Origin: Cephaloticoccus sp.
GTDB taxonomy: Bacteria > Verrucomicrobiota > Verrucomicrobiia > Opitutales > Opitutaceae
Reading direction: 5' to 3'
Assembly (NCBI GenBank): GCA_030833445.1
Contig: JAURHD010000016.1
Location: 1 to 64,000 of the forward strand
DNA length: 64,000 nt
The notes under the pieces were generated by a model. It saw nothing but the letters and a program-made list of their open reading frames with translations. It had not been told where the DNA came from and made no database searches. The stretch's first letter is position 1. The number at the start of each line of letters is the position of its first letter. Below are positions 38,300 through 48,582 of the stretch, piece by piece. The position numbers and the translations under genes were made by a program.

Positions 38300-40597
38300 C
38301 TAAATTCTCGATTTTTTGGTCAGCCACTGCTCCCGACCAACTACATACAACAGCGCCACCAGCACTGCAAACGGGAGCAATGAAAGCAAATCTGCCCATG
38401 CTCCGTTGTAGAATGGGTTGTGCGCACTCGACCAAGTGAAGAGCGCCGCATCAAATTCGTCCAGCACGCCGGCGAGGAACGCGATGATGATACCGGCGAT
38501 CGCACCACCCGCAATGTAACCGGAAGCCAGCAACACACCCGGACTCTTGTCGCTCGCCTCGATATGCTGCGCCTCGGTCAGGTGAGCGCGTTCGGCCTTT
38601 TTGCGGCCATGCCGATCCACCAGCCAACGGATCAAGCCACCCACAAAAATCGGCGAGGAGGAGGACAACGGCAGATACACCCCCACGGCAAAAGCGAGCG
38701 CCGGGACGAACGACATCTCCAACACCACCGCGATCATCACTCCGAGGAGGACGAGCGCCCAAGGCAACTTGCGATCGAGAATACCCTTGATGATGTAGGA
38801 CATCAGGACGGCCTTGGGGGCGTCGAATTTGTTGGTCACATGCGAACCATCGGGCCGCGTTTTGTAAGCACCATTGATGCCGGGGTCGACGAACCAGATC
38901 GCCTCACCGGCATCATTGACGAGGTAGCGGCCGGCCGGACCGCCGGCTTCATCGGTTTTCTGCCAAACGAGATAGCTGTTGCCGTCGTCGCGCGCCTGCG
39001 GACCGATCAAAGATTCGTGTTTGGTGAGCTGACTCGCATCCGTGTGCAACTGAGCCCGGGCCACTTGGGCCGCCGGCATGTAAACCGTGCCGGCTTCGTT
39101 CAGCTTCATCAGGATCGGACCCAGCAACAATGCGGAGAGAAATGCGCCGCCGAGAATCGCGAGTTGTTGATACTTCGGCGTGGCGCCGAGGAGAAAGCCT
39201 GTCTTCAGATCCTGCGAGGTCGTGCCGCCATTCGAAGCCGCGATGCATACGATCGCGCCGACCGACAGGGCCGTCACATAATGCGTGCCGCCGGTCCAAC
39301 CGACCATAAGGAACACCAAGCAAGTGAACAGCAGGGTGGCGACCGTCATGCCGGAAATCGGATTCGATGATGATCCGATCTCACCGGTCAGCCGCGACGA
39401 AACGGTCACAAAGAGAAATCCGAAGATCACGATCAAGAGAGCCCCGAGCAAGTTCATGTGCAGCGAAGGCGCCATGACCACCACCGCGATCAATGCCACG
39501 ATGCCAATCGCCACAAACTTCATCGAGAGGTCCCGGTCCGTGCGCGGCGTATCCACGCTGTCCGCCGGTTGGTCCTTGGTCAGTTTGAAATCCCGCAGAC
39601 CACCCTTCAGACCGTGCCAGATGGTCGGGAGAGATTGAATCAAACTGATAATGCCGCCCGCCGCCACTGCGCCCGCGCCAATGTAGAGAATGTAGGCACC
39701 GCGGATATCCCCGGGACCCATTTCGGAAATCGGGATGGTGCCCGGTGCCAGAGCCTCAGTCATGCCTTCGCCAAAAAATTTGATCAACGGAATCAGCAAC
39801 AGGTAACTCAACACGCCGCCGCCGCACATGATTGCGGCAATCCGCGGTCCGATGATGTAACCCACACCGAGCAGTTCAGGAGATACCTCGACACTGACCG
39901 ACCCCGCCTTGAAGGGCGCGCCGAAGATTTTCTCCGGCACATCCTTCCAGCCTTTGAAAGCCACATTGAGCGTTTTGTAGAGCAGCCCGATACCGAAGCC
40001 GGTAAAAATCACCTTGGCGCCGGGCGAACTGCCCAAACCCGCGGTCTCGGCCGCTGCCATTTCCTGTTGCGCGGCGGGTGATGCTGCTGCTCGATCCGCC
40101 GCATTCGCACCCGCCTTGAGCACCGCGGCACAGGCCGTGCCCTCGGGATACTTGAGCGTAGCGTGTTCCTTCACGATCAGCGCGCGCCGCAAGGGGATCA
40201 TCATCAGAATGCCCAACAAACCGCCCAACATCGCCACCAGCATCACGCGGGTGAGTTCCAGATCGAAACCAAGGATTAGGATCGAAGGCATGGTCACGCC
40301 AATACCAAACGCTAGCGATTCACCGGCCGAACCCGCGGTCTGGGTAATGTTGTTCTCCAGGATCGTGGCGTCGCGGCCGCCGACCTTTGACCAGCCGCGA
40401 AACATCGCGAGGGAGATGACCGCCACGGGGATCGAAGCGCTGACCGTCAGTCCGACCTTGAGGACCAGATAGAGCGAGGAGGCCCCGAAAACAAAACCGA
40501 GGATCGCTCCGGTGATCACGGCCCGGGCCGTGAACTCCTTCATCACGGTATCTGCGGCAATAAACGACTCAACTTTGGGGGCGGGAGAAGCAGCCAT
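38300..40597 (-). CDS. OPT-family oligopeptide/metal-chelate transporter
   Basis: About 765 residues with many hydrophobic segments over the whole length ([42 protein letters not shown] at the start is the OPT family entry). Bacterial OPT proteins import oligopeptides or metal-chelating peptides with protons. There is a hydrophilic insert of about 100 residues near 470-590 ([20 protein letters not shown] and on), which is unusual but in frame. ATG at 40597 is preferred because [18 protein letters not shown] leads directly into the first helix. It stands alone and is transcribed toward the PEP-CTERM gene. Confidence 0.88.
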   Translation of the reverse strand: MAASPAPKVESFIAADTVMKEFTARAVITGAILGFVFGASSLYLVLKVGLTVSASIPVAVISLAMFRGWSKVGGRDATILENNITQTAGSAGESLAFGIGVTMPSILILGFDLELTRVMLVAMLGGLLGILMMIPLRRALIVKEHATLKYPEGTACAAVLKAGANAADRAAASPAAQQEMAAAETAGLGSSPGAKVIFTGFGIGLLYKTLNVAFKGWKDVPEKIFGAPFKAGSVSVEVSPELLGVGYIIGPRIAAIMCGGGVLSYLLLIPLIKFFGEGMTEALAPGTIPISEMGPGDIRGAYILYIGAGAVAAGGIISLIQSLPTIWHGLKGGLRDFKLTKDQPADSVDTPRTDRDLSMKFVAIGIVALIAVVVMAPSLHMNLLGALLIVIFGFLFVTVSSRLTGEIGSSSNPISGMTVATLLFTCLVFLMVGWTGGTHYVTALSVGAIVCIAASNGGTTSQDLKTGFLLGATPKYQQLAILGGAFLSALLLGPILMKLNEAGTVYMPAAQVARAQLHTDASQLTKHESLIGPQARDDGNSYLVWQKTDEAGGPAGRYLVNDAGEAIWFVDPGINGAYKTRPDGSHVTNKFDAPKAVLMSYIIKGILDRKLPWALVLLGVMIAVVLEMSFVPALAFAVGVYLPLSSSSPIFVGGLIRWLVDRHGRKKAERAHLTEAQHIEASDKSPGVLLASGYIAGGAIAGIIIAFLAGVLDEFDAALFTWSSAHNPFYNGAWADLLSLLPFAVLVALLYVVGREQWLTKKSRI

Positions 40598-40771
40598 GTG
40601 GGACGTCACTATTATGACATGAGCGCCCAACTCAATCCGGGAATCCTATTGGGTGGCGATCGCGCATCCGTTCCTAAAATCTTCCGATCAACTGTTTAAC
40701 CTCAGAACTCGATCCCCTCAGTCGCCGCTTGCTTGACGCTGCCCGGGGCACGTTTACGAATTTCCCCCTGC

Positions 40772-42271
40772 ATGAAGCACTCCACGCACGTTGAAAACCC
40801 GGACGTCATCCTCATTGGGAGCGGCATCATGTCCGCCAATCTCGGGGCGCTGTTAAAACGCTTGGAACCCAAACTGCGCATCCAGCTGTATGAGGTCACC
40901 GATGAGCTGGCCCAAGAAGCTTCGCATGGTTGGAACAACGCCGGCACGGGCCACGCCGGCATCTGCGAACTGAGCTATACGCCCAACCGCGGGCCGGATG
41001 GCGAAGTCAATGTCGCCAACGCGATCAAGATATTCGAGCAGTTCGAGCAATCGCTGCAATTCTGGGGCTACGCCGTCGCCAACGGCATGATCGACACGCC
41101 ACGCGACTTCATCAATCCCGTCCCCCACCTCAGTTTTGTGCACGGCCAGGAACAGGTGGATTTTCTGAAATCCCGTCATCGCGGCATGTCCGCCCACCAT
41201 TTCTTTCGCGAAATGGAATACACCACGGATCGCGACCAGATCGCGAGCTGGGCTCCGTTACTGCTCGATCAACGCGGCAATGTGCCGATCGCCGCCACCA
41301 AGATGGATGGCGGCACGGATGTGAACTTCGGCGGGATTTCGCGCAAGCTGCTCGCGTGGCTGGGTCAACAGGAGGGTTGTGGCATTGCCAGCGGTCACCG
41401 TGTCGTCGATCTGGAAAATACCGCCAGCGGTTGGAATGTGAGCGTCAAGGACCTCGCGACCGGACAGCTGCGCCACAACACCGCCAAGTTCGTCTTTATC
41501 GGTGCCGGTGGGGGCAGTCTGAGACTCCTCCAAAAATCCGGCATCGCCGCCAGCAAAGGCATCGGCGGATTCCCCATCGGCGGACAGTGGCTGGTTTGCG
41601 AAAATCCGGAACTCGTCGCCCAGCATCGAGCCAAGGTTTACGGTCAAGCCCTTGAAGCGGCTCCAACCATGGCGGTGCCTCACCTCGATACCCGCGTAAT
41701 CGACGGCCAACGCTCGCTCCTCTTCGGTCCCTTTGCTTCGTGGACGACCAAATTTCTCCACAAGAAAGGCAGTTGGACCGACCTCCCCGGTTCCATTCGT
41801 CCACACAATCTCCTTACCCTGCTCAAGATCGGTGCGACCAATATCCCGCTCGTCAGATACCTCGTGCAGCAAGGGACGCAAAGCATGCAGGACCGCATGG
41901 ACGTGCTACACGTGTTCTATCCCGGCGCCAAAGCAGAAGATTGGAAATTGATCGACGCCGGTATCCGCGTGCAGGCGATCAAGAAGACCGACGGTGAGGC
42001 CGGCATCGTGCATTACGGCACGGAAGTTATCACCAATCCGGAGAAATCGATTTCCGCCCTGCTCGGCGCCTCCCCCGGTGCCTCGGTCTCGGTCAATATT
42101 GTGCTCGAGGTCATCAAGACGTGTTTCAGCCATCTGCTGGAAACGGACGAAGGTCGCTCCCGGATGAAGGCGATGATTCCCACCTACGACCTTGATCTCA
42201 AACAGGCCCAACACGCTGACTTCTTCCACCAAGTGCACGCGGAGGCCCGCAAGAATCTGCAACTCGACTGA
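40772..42271 (+). CDS. mqo: Malate:quinone oxidoreductase
   Basis: 499 residues from ATG 40772. Membrane-associated FAD enzyme that oxidises malate and reduces quinone in the TCA cycle. The FAD-binding loop is DVILIGSGIMSANLGALL, followed by Mqo blocks HGWNNAGTGHAGICELSYTP, VDFLKSRH and the C-terminal GASPGASVSVNI. It is 8 bp before rhaB in the same direction. The reason for this pairing is not clear, unless both supply carbon from rhamnose breakdown. Confidence 0.95.
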   Translation: MKHSTHVENPDVILIGSGIMSANLGALLKRLEPKLRIQLYEVTDELAQEASHGWNNAGTGHAGICELSYTPNRGPDGEVNVANAIKIFEQFEQSLQFWGYAVANGMIDTPRDFINPVPHLSFVHGQEQVDFLKSRHRGMSAHHFFREMEYTTDRDQIASWAPLLLDQRGNVPIAATKMDGGTDVNFGGISRKLLAWLGQQEGCGIASGHRVVDLENTASGWNVSVKDLATGQLRHNTAKFVFIGAGGGSLRLLQKSGIAASKGIGGFPIGGQWLVCENPELVAQHRAKVYGQALEAAPTMAVPHLDTRVIDGQRSLLFGPFASWTTKFLHKKGSWTDLPGSIRPHNLLTLLKIGATNIPLVRYLVQQGTQSMQDRMDVLHVFYPGAKAEDWKLIDAGIRVQAIKKTDGEAGIVHYGTEVITNPEKSISALLGASPGASVSVNIVLEVIKTCFSHLLETDEGRSRMKAMIPTYDLDLKQAQHADFFHQVHAEARKNLQLD

Positions 42272-42279
42272 CTTTTCCC

Positions 42280-43710
42280 ATGCCCAAAACCCTCTACACC
42301 GCCGCCGTCGATCTCGGCGCCACCAGTGGCCGCGTCATTCTCGGCGTCTGGTCCAAGAACAAACTCCAGCTGACCGAAGCGCATCGTTTCCCCAACGACT
42401 ACCGCGAACTCGGCAATAATGCCTATTGGGAACTCGGCACTTTCTGGCACGAGGTGCAAACCGGTCTGCGCAAAGCCGCCGCCCTCCTGCCCAAAGGCTC
42501 GAAGTTGTCATCCGTCGGGGTCGATACCTGGGGTTGCGATCACGTGCTGCTCAACGACGCCGGCCGCCTCGTCTTCCCGCCGCATGCTTATCGCGACGAC
42601 CGCACGCAGGCCGGCCTCAAGGCCCTCGCCCAAAACGGCGCCGACCGCATCTACGCCGCCACGGGCATCCCCAACGTTTTCTACAACACGAGTCTCCAGC
42701 TTGCCGAGACCGTCGCCCACTGCCCGGCCATCACCGATCTCGCCACCCGCTGTCTCTTTCTATCCGACTATTTCAACTACCTCCTAAGCGGAAAAATGGA
42801 GAACGAATTCACGGTCGCCAGCACATCCCAGCTGATCGACGTGCACGCCAAGTGCGACTGGTCGCGCGCCGCACTCGAACACTTCCGCATCCCGCCTTCT
42901 TGGTTCAATCAACCGATTCGCGCGGGCAAAAAACTCGGTCCCGTGCGCGGTTTGCCCGAACTGAAGGGCACGCAGGTCATCGTCGTGCCCGGTCACGACA
43001 CGGCCGCCGCCTTTGATGCGATGCCCGCCGCTGAGGATGGCAACGATCTCTTCCTGAGTTCCGGCACGTGGTCCCTCGTCGGCTTCGAAAGTGCCACACC
43101 TGTCCTCGGTGCTGAGGCAGAAAAAGCCCGGGTCGCCAACGAACGCACGGGCGATGGTGGTTACCGCCCGCTGACCAATGTCGTCGGCCTCTTCCTTCTG
43201 GAGCAGATCATGCGCGACTTCAAGCATCGGCCGCAAAGCGATCACGAATGGGCTGCACTCATCAACGCCGCGGAAAAACTGCCCGTCCCGAAAGACCTGC
43301 TCGACCTGACCGACGGGGCCTTCACCAATCCCGATTCGATGAAGGCCGCGATCGATGCGCAGTTGAAGAAGCGCAAGCTCAAGGCGCCGAAAGACCTTGC
43401 CGGCTACACCCGGTTGATCTGCGACTCTATCGGCCAGGGCCACGCCAACTGCATGCAGGCTTTCGAGCGTATGACCGGCAAGACCTTCAAGCGCATCCTG
43501 ATCGTTGGCGGAGGTTCGAAAAACCGGTTGCTCTGCCAAGCCACGGCGAATGCCGCGGGCATCCCGGTCATCTCTTTCAGTCTTGAGGGCACGGCCGTCG
43601 GCAACATCGCCCGCCAGCTCATCGCGCTCAAGGCCGTGAAGGATCTCAAGACCTTCCGCCGCCTGCTCACCGCCAATCTCGTGCAGAAAACCTATCGGCC
43701 GATCAAGTAA
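42280..43710 (+). CDS. rhaB: Rhamnulokinase
   Basis: 476 residues, FGGY carbohydrate kinase. It phosphorylates L-rhamnulose. The N-terminal phosphate loop is AAVDLGATSGRVILG, the sugar-site block is GVDTWGCDHVLL, and GHDTAAAF plus FLSSGTWSLVGFE mark the middle. The adenosine motif is LIVGGGSKNRLLCQATANA. Together with rhaEW and GH78 this shows use of L-rhamnose. It is convergent with the epimerase-like gene by 9 bp. Confidence 0.92.
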   Translation: MPKTLYTAAVDLGATSGRVILGVWSKNKLQLTEAHRFPNDYRELGNNAYWELGTFWHEVQTGLRKAAALLPKGSKLSSVGVDTWGCDHVLLNDAGRLVFPPHAYRDDRTQAGLKALAQNGADRIYAATGIPNVFYNTSLQLAETVAHCPAITDLATRCLFLSDYFNYLLSGKMENEFTVASTSQLIDVHAKCDWSRAALEHFRIPPSWFNQPIRAGKKLGPVRGLPELKGTQVIVVPGHDTAAAFDAMPAAEDGNDLFLSSGTWSLVGFESATPVLGAEAEKARVANERTGDGGYRPLTNVVGLFLLEQIMRDFKHRPQSDHEWAALINAAEKLPVPKDLLDLTDGAFTNPDSMKAAIDAQLKKRKLKAPKDLAGYTRLICDSIGQGHANCMQAFERMTGKTFKRILIVGGGSKNRLLCQATANAAGIPVISFSLEGTAVGNIARQLIALKAVKDLKTFRRLLTANLVQKTYRPIK

Positions 43711-43719
43711 CGCCTCATT

Positions 43720-44559
43720 TCAGATCAAGGGCTTGACGAATGCGAGGCTCTGCCGGACGAACTCGTCACCGTCGGGGCATTGGTTTTGAAACATGCCGCG
43801 GCGCCAACCGAAGTCGCCGAGCGAGGTGTTGTAACTTTCAAACTCCACAAATTCCGCCGGCGTTTCACGCATGGCCGCGAAGATTTCCTTCCACGGTGTG
43901 ATGCCTTTACCCGGCACACCTCGATCATTCTCACAGGCATGCAGTGCCATCAGGCGCGGACCGACTTTGCGAATCTCGGTGGGCAGGTCGCGCACCTCGG
44001 TCGCCAAGTGATAGGTGTCGATCGCAATCTTGAGGTGCGGATGCCCGGTCATCTCGACGAGCTTCAGGGCTTGGGCCGGCGTGTTGACCAAATGCGTGCG
44101 AAAGCGGCTCATGGGTTCGATGCCCAATTTGACGCCGGCTGATTGCGCGTAGTCCGCGAGGCCATGTAGCCCTTCGGCGGTGCGCGCGTATTCATCCGTT
44201 GGCGGACGGCGACGCAGCACCTTGCCGGGACGACCATAGAGCGCACCAGAGTAGGCTTGTGCGCCTATCGCGACCGCGAGGTCGATCTGTTGTTTATGCC
44301 ATTCGAAAGCGCGTTGCCGGTGGGCCGGTTCATCACCCGATAAATCCGCATCATCCGGCCACTGGCCGCCGGGACCGATGACAATACTCATTCCAGCCGC
44401 TTCCGCCGCAAGTTTCGTCAACGCCGGATCAAAATGCACATCGTCGCCGATGGATATTTCCAAGAGGTCAATGCCCAGGGCCTTGGCCCGGTCAAACAGA
44501 CCGACCTCCCGGTCGCTCCAGCATTCGGTCCACAGATAGATGTGTGCGGCGTATTGCAT
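43720..44559 (-). CDS. Sugar isomerase/epimerase, TIM barrel (D-tagatose 3-epimerase type)
   Basis: 279 residues from ATG 44559. Xylose-isomerase-like barrel. Expected metal ligands are Glu in GIEPMSRFRTHLVNT, Asp in IAIDTYHLATEV, His in LMALHACENDRG and Glu in FVEFESYN. The RFRTHLVNT strand is typical of ketose 3-epimerases. It may epimerise a ketose such as rhamnulose or fuculose. It is not the usual RhaA or RhaI isomerase, which is not found in this window. Divergent from the permease gene, 143 bp apart. Confidence 0.83.
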   Translation of the reverse strand: MQYAAHIYLWTECWSDREVGLFDRAKALGIDLLEISIGDDVHFDPALTKLAAEAAGMSIVIGPGGQWPDDADLSGDEPAHRQRAFEWHKQQIDLAVAIGAQAYSGALYGRPGKVLRRRPPTDEYARTAEGLHGLADYAQSAGVKLGIEPMSRFRTHLVNTPAQALKLVEMTGHPHLKIAIDTYHLATEVRDLPTEIRKVGPRLMALHACENDRGVPGKGITPWKEIFAAMRETPAEFVEFESYNTSLGDFGWRRGMFQNQCPDGDEFVRQSLAFVKPLI

Positions 44560-44702
44560 GAGTGTCTCGAAGAAAAGGGGCCCGACGGATTGAATACAAG
44601 CCGACATGGCCCGCGGAAGCGGACGGTCCGAATTCGGCGGTCACGCTCACGATTGCCAACCCGTCCGGTCCAAGTCAGGCTGCCGGTGCTTTACTTTACC
44701 CC

Positions 44703-46049
44703 ATGGATCACGATTACGCCCTTACCCCGGTGCCGTCGGAAGCACGCGGCCGCACCCCCCGATTCTGGAGCCTCTACGCCGGCGAACATGCCGCCGGCAC
44801 GGAGTTCATGATCGGCCCCCTCTTCATCGCCGCCGGTATCGGCGCCCGCGATTTGTTACTCGGACTACTGCTCGGCAACCTGCTCGCGGTGCTCACGTGG
44901 CGGTTTCTGACCATGCCCATCGCGGCCACGTGGCGTCTCACGCTTTACCGGCAACTCGAACTGGTGGCGGGGCATCGTTTCGTGATCGTCTACAACCTCG
45001 CCAATGCCCTGCTCTTCTGCGCCCTGGCCGGGGCGATGGTCACCGTGTCGGCCACGGCGGTCGGCGTCGTGGTGCCGGTCACCATGCCGCAGCTCAACGA
45101 ACTTTGGCCGACCGGGCTGGCGTGGGTCGGGATCGTCGCAGTGATCGGCGCATTGTTCACGCTCTTTGCCGCCATAGGTTACGAATGGGTCGCCCGCGTC
45201 GCCAACTGGTGCGCGCCGTGGCTGTTGGTAGGTTTTCTTGCCTGCGGATTGGTCGCATTGCCGAAACTCGGTGTGCACAGCCTCGCTGACTTTGCCCGTC
45301 TGTCCGGTGAAATCTGGACCGGCGGCGATCCCTTGCCGGGACAAACCAAGTTCACCTTCTGGCATGTGCTCTTCTTTTCCTGGTGCTGCAATGCGGCGAT
45401 GCATTTCGGTATGGGCGACCTCTCCATCCTGCGCTTCGCGCGATCAAAGGCGGCCGGCTGGGCTCCCGCGGGTGGCATGTATCTGGGTCACTACATGGCG
45501 TGGGTCGCCGCCTCACTGCTTTACGCGGTGCAATTGCGCGCCGACCCCACCAACACGGCCGTGCTGCCCGGTCCCCTCGCCTATGGCGCCATCGGCATAG
45601 CGGGTTTGCTCTGCGTGATCATCGCCGGTTGGACGACGGCCAACCCAACCATCTATCGCGCCGGGCTGGCGGTGCACGCCTTGCGGCCGCAGTCATCCCG
45701 ATTTGTCGTAACCTGTGCCGTGGGTGTCGTGGTCACGATCATCGGCATGTTTCCAGTCATCGCGATGCGACTGCTCGATTTCGTCGGCCTCTATGGCACA
45801 GTCCTCGCGCCGGTGGGTGCGTTACTGGCGGTGCATCATTTTGTGCTGCGCAAGGGTGAACCGATGACGAGTGCCGATCCGCATCCGGCCACTTGGATAT
45901 TCTACACGGCATGGCTGGGTTCACTCGCCCTCTGCGCCATTCCGCTGAGTCGGGGAGTCTTCGCTTCCTTCCTGACTGTGCCGGCTTGGCTGCTGTGCGG
46001 TGTGATCTTTTGGGGACTACACAAGGTCACCATAAAGACTCAGGGATGA
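44703..46049 (+). CDS. NCS1/cytosine-permease-like transporter
   Basis: 448 residues with about 12 membrane segments. The N-terminal block FWSLYAGEHAAGTEFMIGPLFIAAG resembles the NCS1 family (nucleobase:cation symport-1), as does FTFWHVLFFSWCCNAAMHFGMGDLS in the middle. Given the divergent sugar-epimerase gene, the substrate may be a sugar or a related small molecule rather than a nucleobase. ATG 44703 puts a short charged N-terminus before TM1; a start at 44562 would overlap the divergent gene. Confidence 0.78.
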   Translation: MDHDYALTPVPSEARGRTPRFWSLYAGEHAAGTEFMIGPLFIAAGIGARDLLLGLLLGNLLAVLTWRFLTMPIAATWRLTLYRQLELVAGHRFVIVYNLANALLFCALAGAMVTVSATAVGVVVPVTMPQLNELWPTGLAWVGIVAVIGALFTLFAAIGYEWVARVANWCAPWLLVGFLACGLVALPKLGVHSLADFARLSGEIWTGGDPLPGQTKFTFWHVLFFSWCCNAAMHFGMGDLSILRFARSKAAGWAPAGGMYLGHYMAWVAASLLYAVQLRADPTNTAVLPGPLAYGAIGIAGLLCVIIAGWTTANPTIYRAGLAVHALRPQSSRFVVTCAVGVVVTIIGMFPVIAMRLLDFVGLYGTVLAPVGALLAVHHFVLRKGEPMTSADPHPATWIFYTAWLGSLALCAIPLSRGVFASFLTVPAWLLCGVIFWGLHKVTIKTQG

Positions 46050-46237
46050 TCCCGTGACGGGCCGGGATGCTCGGCTTCCCGCTGACGCTGCGTCGCCGCC
46101 ATGTTATCCACCAAGTTGGGATAGCGTCGCCCGGCTAAGCGGGCCCGTTCACGTGCCCACTCAATCGATTCCGGCGTGAGTTTCGTTTTCGACTCACCCT
46201 CGGCGGGTTTATTCTGCTTCCAAGGCGGCGTGGGCAT
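46040..46237 (-). CDS. Small hypothetical protein, 65 residues
   Basis: A hydrophilic, Arg/Lys-rich peptide (MPTPPWKQNKPAEGESKTKL, then WARERARLAGRRYPN). No membrane segment or signal. Its end overlaps the convergent permease by 10 bp. Codon use fits the neighbours, but length and composition leave some chance it is not translated. No family recognised. Confidence 0.5.
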   Translation of the reverse strand: MPTPPWKQNKPAEGESKTKLTPESIEWARERARLAGRRYPNLVDNMAATQRQREAEHPGPSRDHP

Positions 46238-46317
46238 AACGTCAAAGTCTCATGGCTGCAGGCACGACTCAAGCCAGAGACGCTCATTATGCGAAATGCA
46301 TTTTAGTCAGCCCAATG

Positions 46318-46347
46318 AAAAGGCCGCACCGTTTCGGGTGCGGCCTT
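46318..46347 (-). terminator. Intrinsic terminator after rhaEW
   Basis: Perfect 11-bp stem AAGGCCGCACC (46320-46330) and GGTGCGGCCTT (46337-46347) with loop GTTTCG. On the minus strand it ends in TTTTC. It lies 22 bp past the rhaEW stop, so it ends the rhaEW transcript. Confidence 0.8.
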
Positions 46348-46369
46348 GTAAATGATCGAGCGAATTGAC

Positions 46370-48562
46370 TCAGCGCAGAAACGCTTCGTGGAGGCCGCCG
46401 TCGACCGTCACGATCTGCCCCGTGGTCTTGCTGAGACGCTGCGAGATCAGGAGGAAGTAAGCCTCGGCCTGATCCGCCGGCGTGATCGGCGCCTTGGTGA
46501 GCGTGCGATCCGCATAGAACTGAGCGAGCTTGGTCACGAGGGAGTCGGTGGCCTCGTCGTCCTTGTAGGCGATATTGTATTTCGCGAGCGAACCGATGAC
46601 ACGGTCGCGTGGGAACATCGCGGAACCCTGCACCACCGTGGCCGGAGCCACGCCGTTGACGCGGACCAACGGCGCGAGCTCGATGGCCATCTCGCGCACG
46701 AGGTGGTTGGCGGCGGCCTTGGAGGTGTCGTAGGCAAGCGAACCCTTCTTCGCGACGGCGGCGTTGGCCGAGGTCGTGAGCACGAGCTGACCCTTGAGGC
46801 CCTGCTCCTTCCACGTCTTGTGTGCCTCGTCGCCGACGATGTAGCTGCCGGTGACATTGACGCCGAAGGTGAAGGCCCACTTGTCGTCGGGGATGTGGCC
46901 GGTCGTATCGCTCGGCCAGAAAACGCCGGCGGTCACCACGATGGAATCAAAGCCACCGTAAGCGAGTGCGACTTGGTCGAGCATGGCGCGAACGCTGGCG
47001 CGATCCGTGATGTTTGCAGCGAGCCCGATGGACGGACCGCAGCCGGAGATGCCGGAACCGGCGACGCCGATGCCTTGGCCGAGCTTGGCGGTGATTTCCT
47101 TGGCGGTCGCCTCGGCGGTTTCGAGCTTCATGTCGACGCAAACAATGTTCGCGCCTTCTTTGGCGATGCGGTGAGCGGTTTCCTTGCCGATGCCGGAACC
47201 GGCGCCGACCACGATGATGGTCTGGCGGGCGAGTTCCTTCTCAGCCGGCATGCGCTTGAGCTTCGCTTCTTCCAAAAGCCAATATTCGATGTCAAAAGCC
47301 TCCTGCTGTGGCAGGGCGATGTATTGGTCGATCGCCTCGGCGCCGCGCATGACCTCAACGGCGCAATTGTAGAACTCGGCGGTGACGCGCGACTCAGACT
47401 TGTCCTTGCCCCAGGCAATCATGCCGAGACCGGGGATGAGCACCACGGTCGGGTTTGGATCGCGCATCGCGGGCGAGTTGGCGTGTTTGCACTTCGCGTA
47501 GTAGGCCGCGTAGTCCTTGCGGTATTGCTCGATGCCGGAGGCTAGCTTCGCTTTGAGGGCGGCGGCGTCCTCGGTCTGCGGATTCCAATCCACATAGAGC
47601 GGCTTGATCTTGGTGCGCAGGAAGTGGTCGGGGCAGCTCGTGCCGAGCTCGGCCAGGCGCGGCGCGTCCTTCGAGTTCACGAAGCGCAGGATTTTTTCGT
47701 CGTCCTGAATCGTGCCGATGAACCGGCGCTGCTGGGAAATCTGCCCGCGCAGCCACGGCAGGATGGCAGCGAAGTTCTCGCGGCGCTTGGCCTCGTCGAG
47801 CGACTGATACTTGGCGCCACCGAAGGCGGCCTTGTCGCCGCCCTTGGCCTGATATTTTTCTTCAATGTAGGCGGCGGCCTTCTCGATGCAGTCGAGCGTG
47901 TAAATATAGCAGGCCTTCTCCTCGGCATCCCATGAGATGAAACCGTGCTGGCCCATCATGATGGACTTCACCTTCGGATCGGCCTTGCAGATTTCCTGCA
48001 TGGCGAGTCCGAGCTCGAAGCCCGGGCGCATCCACGGCACGTAGCCCATCTCGCCGCCGAAGATTTCCTGCGTCAGTTTTTGGCAGTTCTTCGAGGCCGC
48101 GATCGAGATGATCGCATTCGGGTGCATGTGATCCACGAACTTCGTCGGGATGAAACTGTGCAGGGGCGTGTCGATGGACGACGGGCGCGGGTTCAGGTTG
48201 AAGGTGGTGTGGGAATACATCCCGACCATCTCATCTTCCGCGGGGGACTTGAGCCCCTTGTCACTGCGGGCGGCGTAGGGGCCCTGCAGGTCGATGAGCT
48301 TTTGCTGATAGAGGGAGGAAAAGTTTTCGCGCTTGCTCGTGCGCAGGTCGCCCCCGGAGCCCTTGACCCAGAGCACTTCGACGTCCTTGCCGGTGAGCGG
48401 GTCTTTTTCGATCAGCTTGGACGACGTGTTGCCGCCGCCGGTGTTGGTGATCCGCTGGTCGCTGCCGAGCAGATTGGAACGATAAACGAGGCGCTCCACT
48501 TGATCGAGGGACGCGGCTTTGGCGTCATCCCAGAGATAATTCACATAGCTGTATTTTTTCAT
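46370..48562 (-). CDS. rhaEW: Bifunctional rhamnulose-1-phosphate aldolase / short-chain dehydrogenase (RhaEW)
   Basis: 730 residues. The N-terminal class II aldolase half (about 1-440) has GGGNTSSKL, VDHMHPNAIIS with the HxH zinc ligands and MGQHGFISW. The C-terminal SDR half (about 455-730) has VVGAGSGIGKETAHRIAKEG and the Ser/YxxxK site in TTSANAAVAKKGSLAYDTSK. It matches B. subtilis YuxG/RhaEW. It splits rhamnulose-1-P to DHAP and lactaldehyde, then oxidises the latter. Upstream gene is a second, separate class II aldolase, 20 bp away. Confidence 0.92.
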   Translation of the reverse strand: MKKYSYVNYLWDDAKAASLDQVERLVYRSNLLGSDQRITNTGGGNTSSKLIEKDPLTGKDVEVLWVKGSGGDLRTSKRENFSSLYQQKLIDLQGPYAARSDKGLKSPAEDEMVGMYSHTTFNLNPRPSSIDTPLHSFIPTKFVDHMHPNAIISIAASKNCQKLTQEIFGGEMGYVPWMRPGFELGLAMQEICKADPKVKSIMMGQHGFISWDAEEKACYIYTLDCIEKAAAYIEEKYQAKGGDKAAFGGAKYQSLDEAKRRENFAAILPWLRGQISQQRRFIGTIQDDEKILRFVNSKDAPRLAELGTSCPDHFLRTKIKPLYVDWNPQTEDAAALKAKLASGIEQYRKDYAAYYAKCKHANSPAMRDPNPTVVLIPGLGMIAWGKDKSESRVTAEFYNCAVEVMRGAEAIDQYIALPQQEAFDIEYWLLEEAKLKRMPAEKELARQTIIVVGAGSGIGKETAHRIAKEGANIVCVDMKLETAEATAKEITAKLGQGIGVAGSGISGCGPSIGLAANITDRASVRAMLDQVALAYGGFDSIVVTAGVFWPSDTTGHIPDDKWAFTFGVNVTGSYIVGDEAHKTWKEQGLKGQLVLTTSANAAVAKKGSLAYDTSKAAANHLVREMAIELAPLVRVNGVAPATVVQGSAMFPRDRVIGSLAKYNIAYKDDEATDSLVTKLAQFYADRTLTKAPITPADQAEAYFLLISQRLSKTTGQIVTVDGGLHEAFLR

Positions 48563-48582
48563 GATTCAGATGGGTTTTGAAA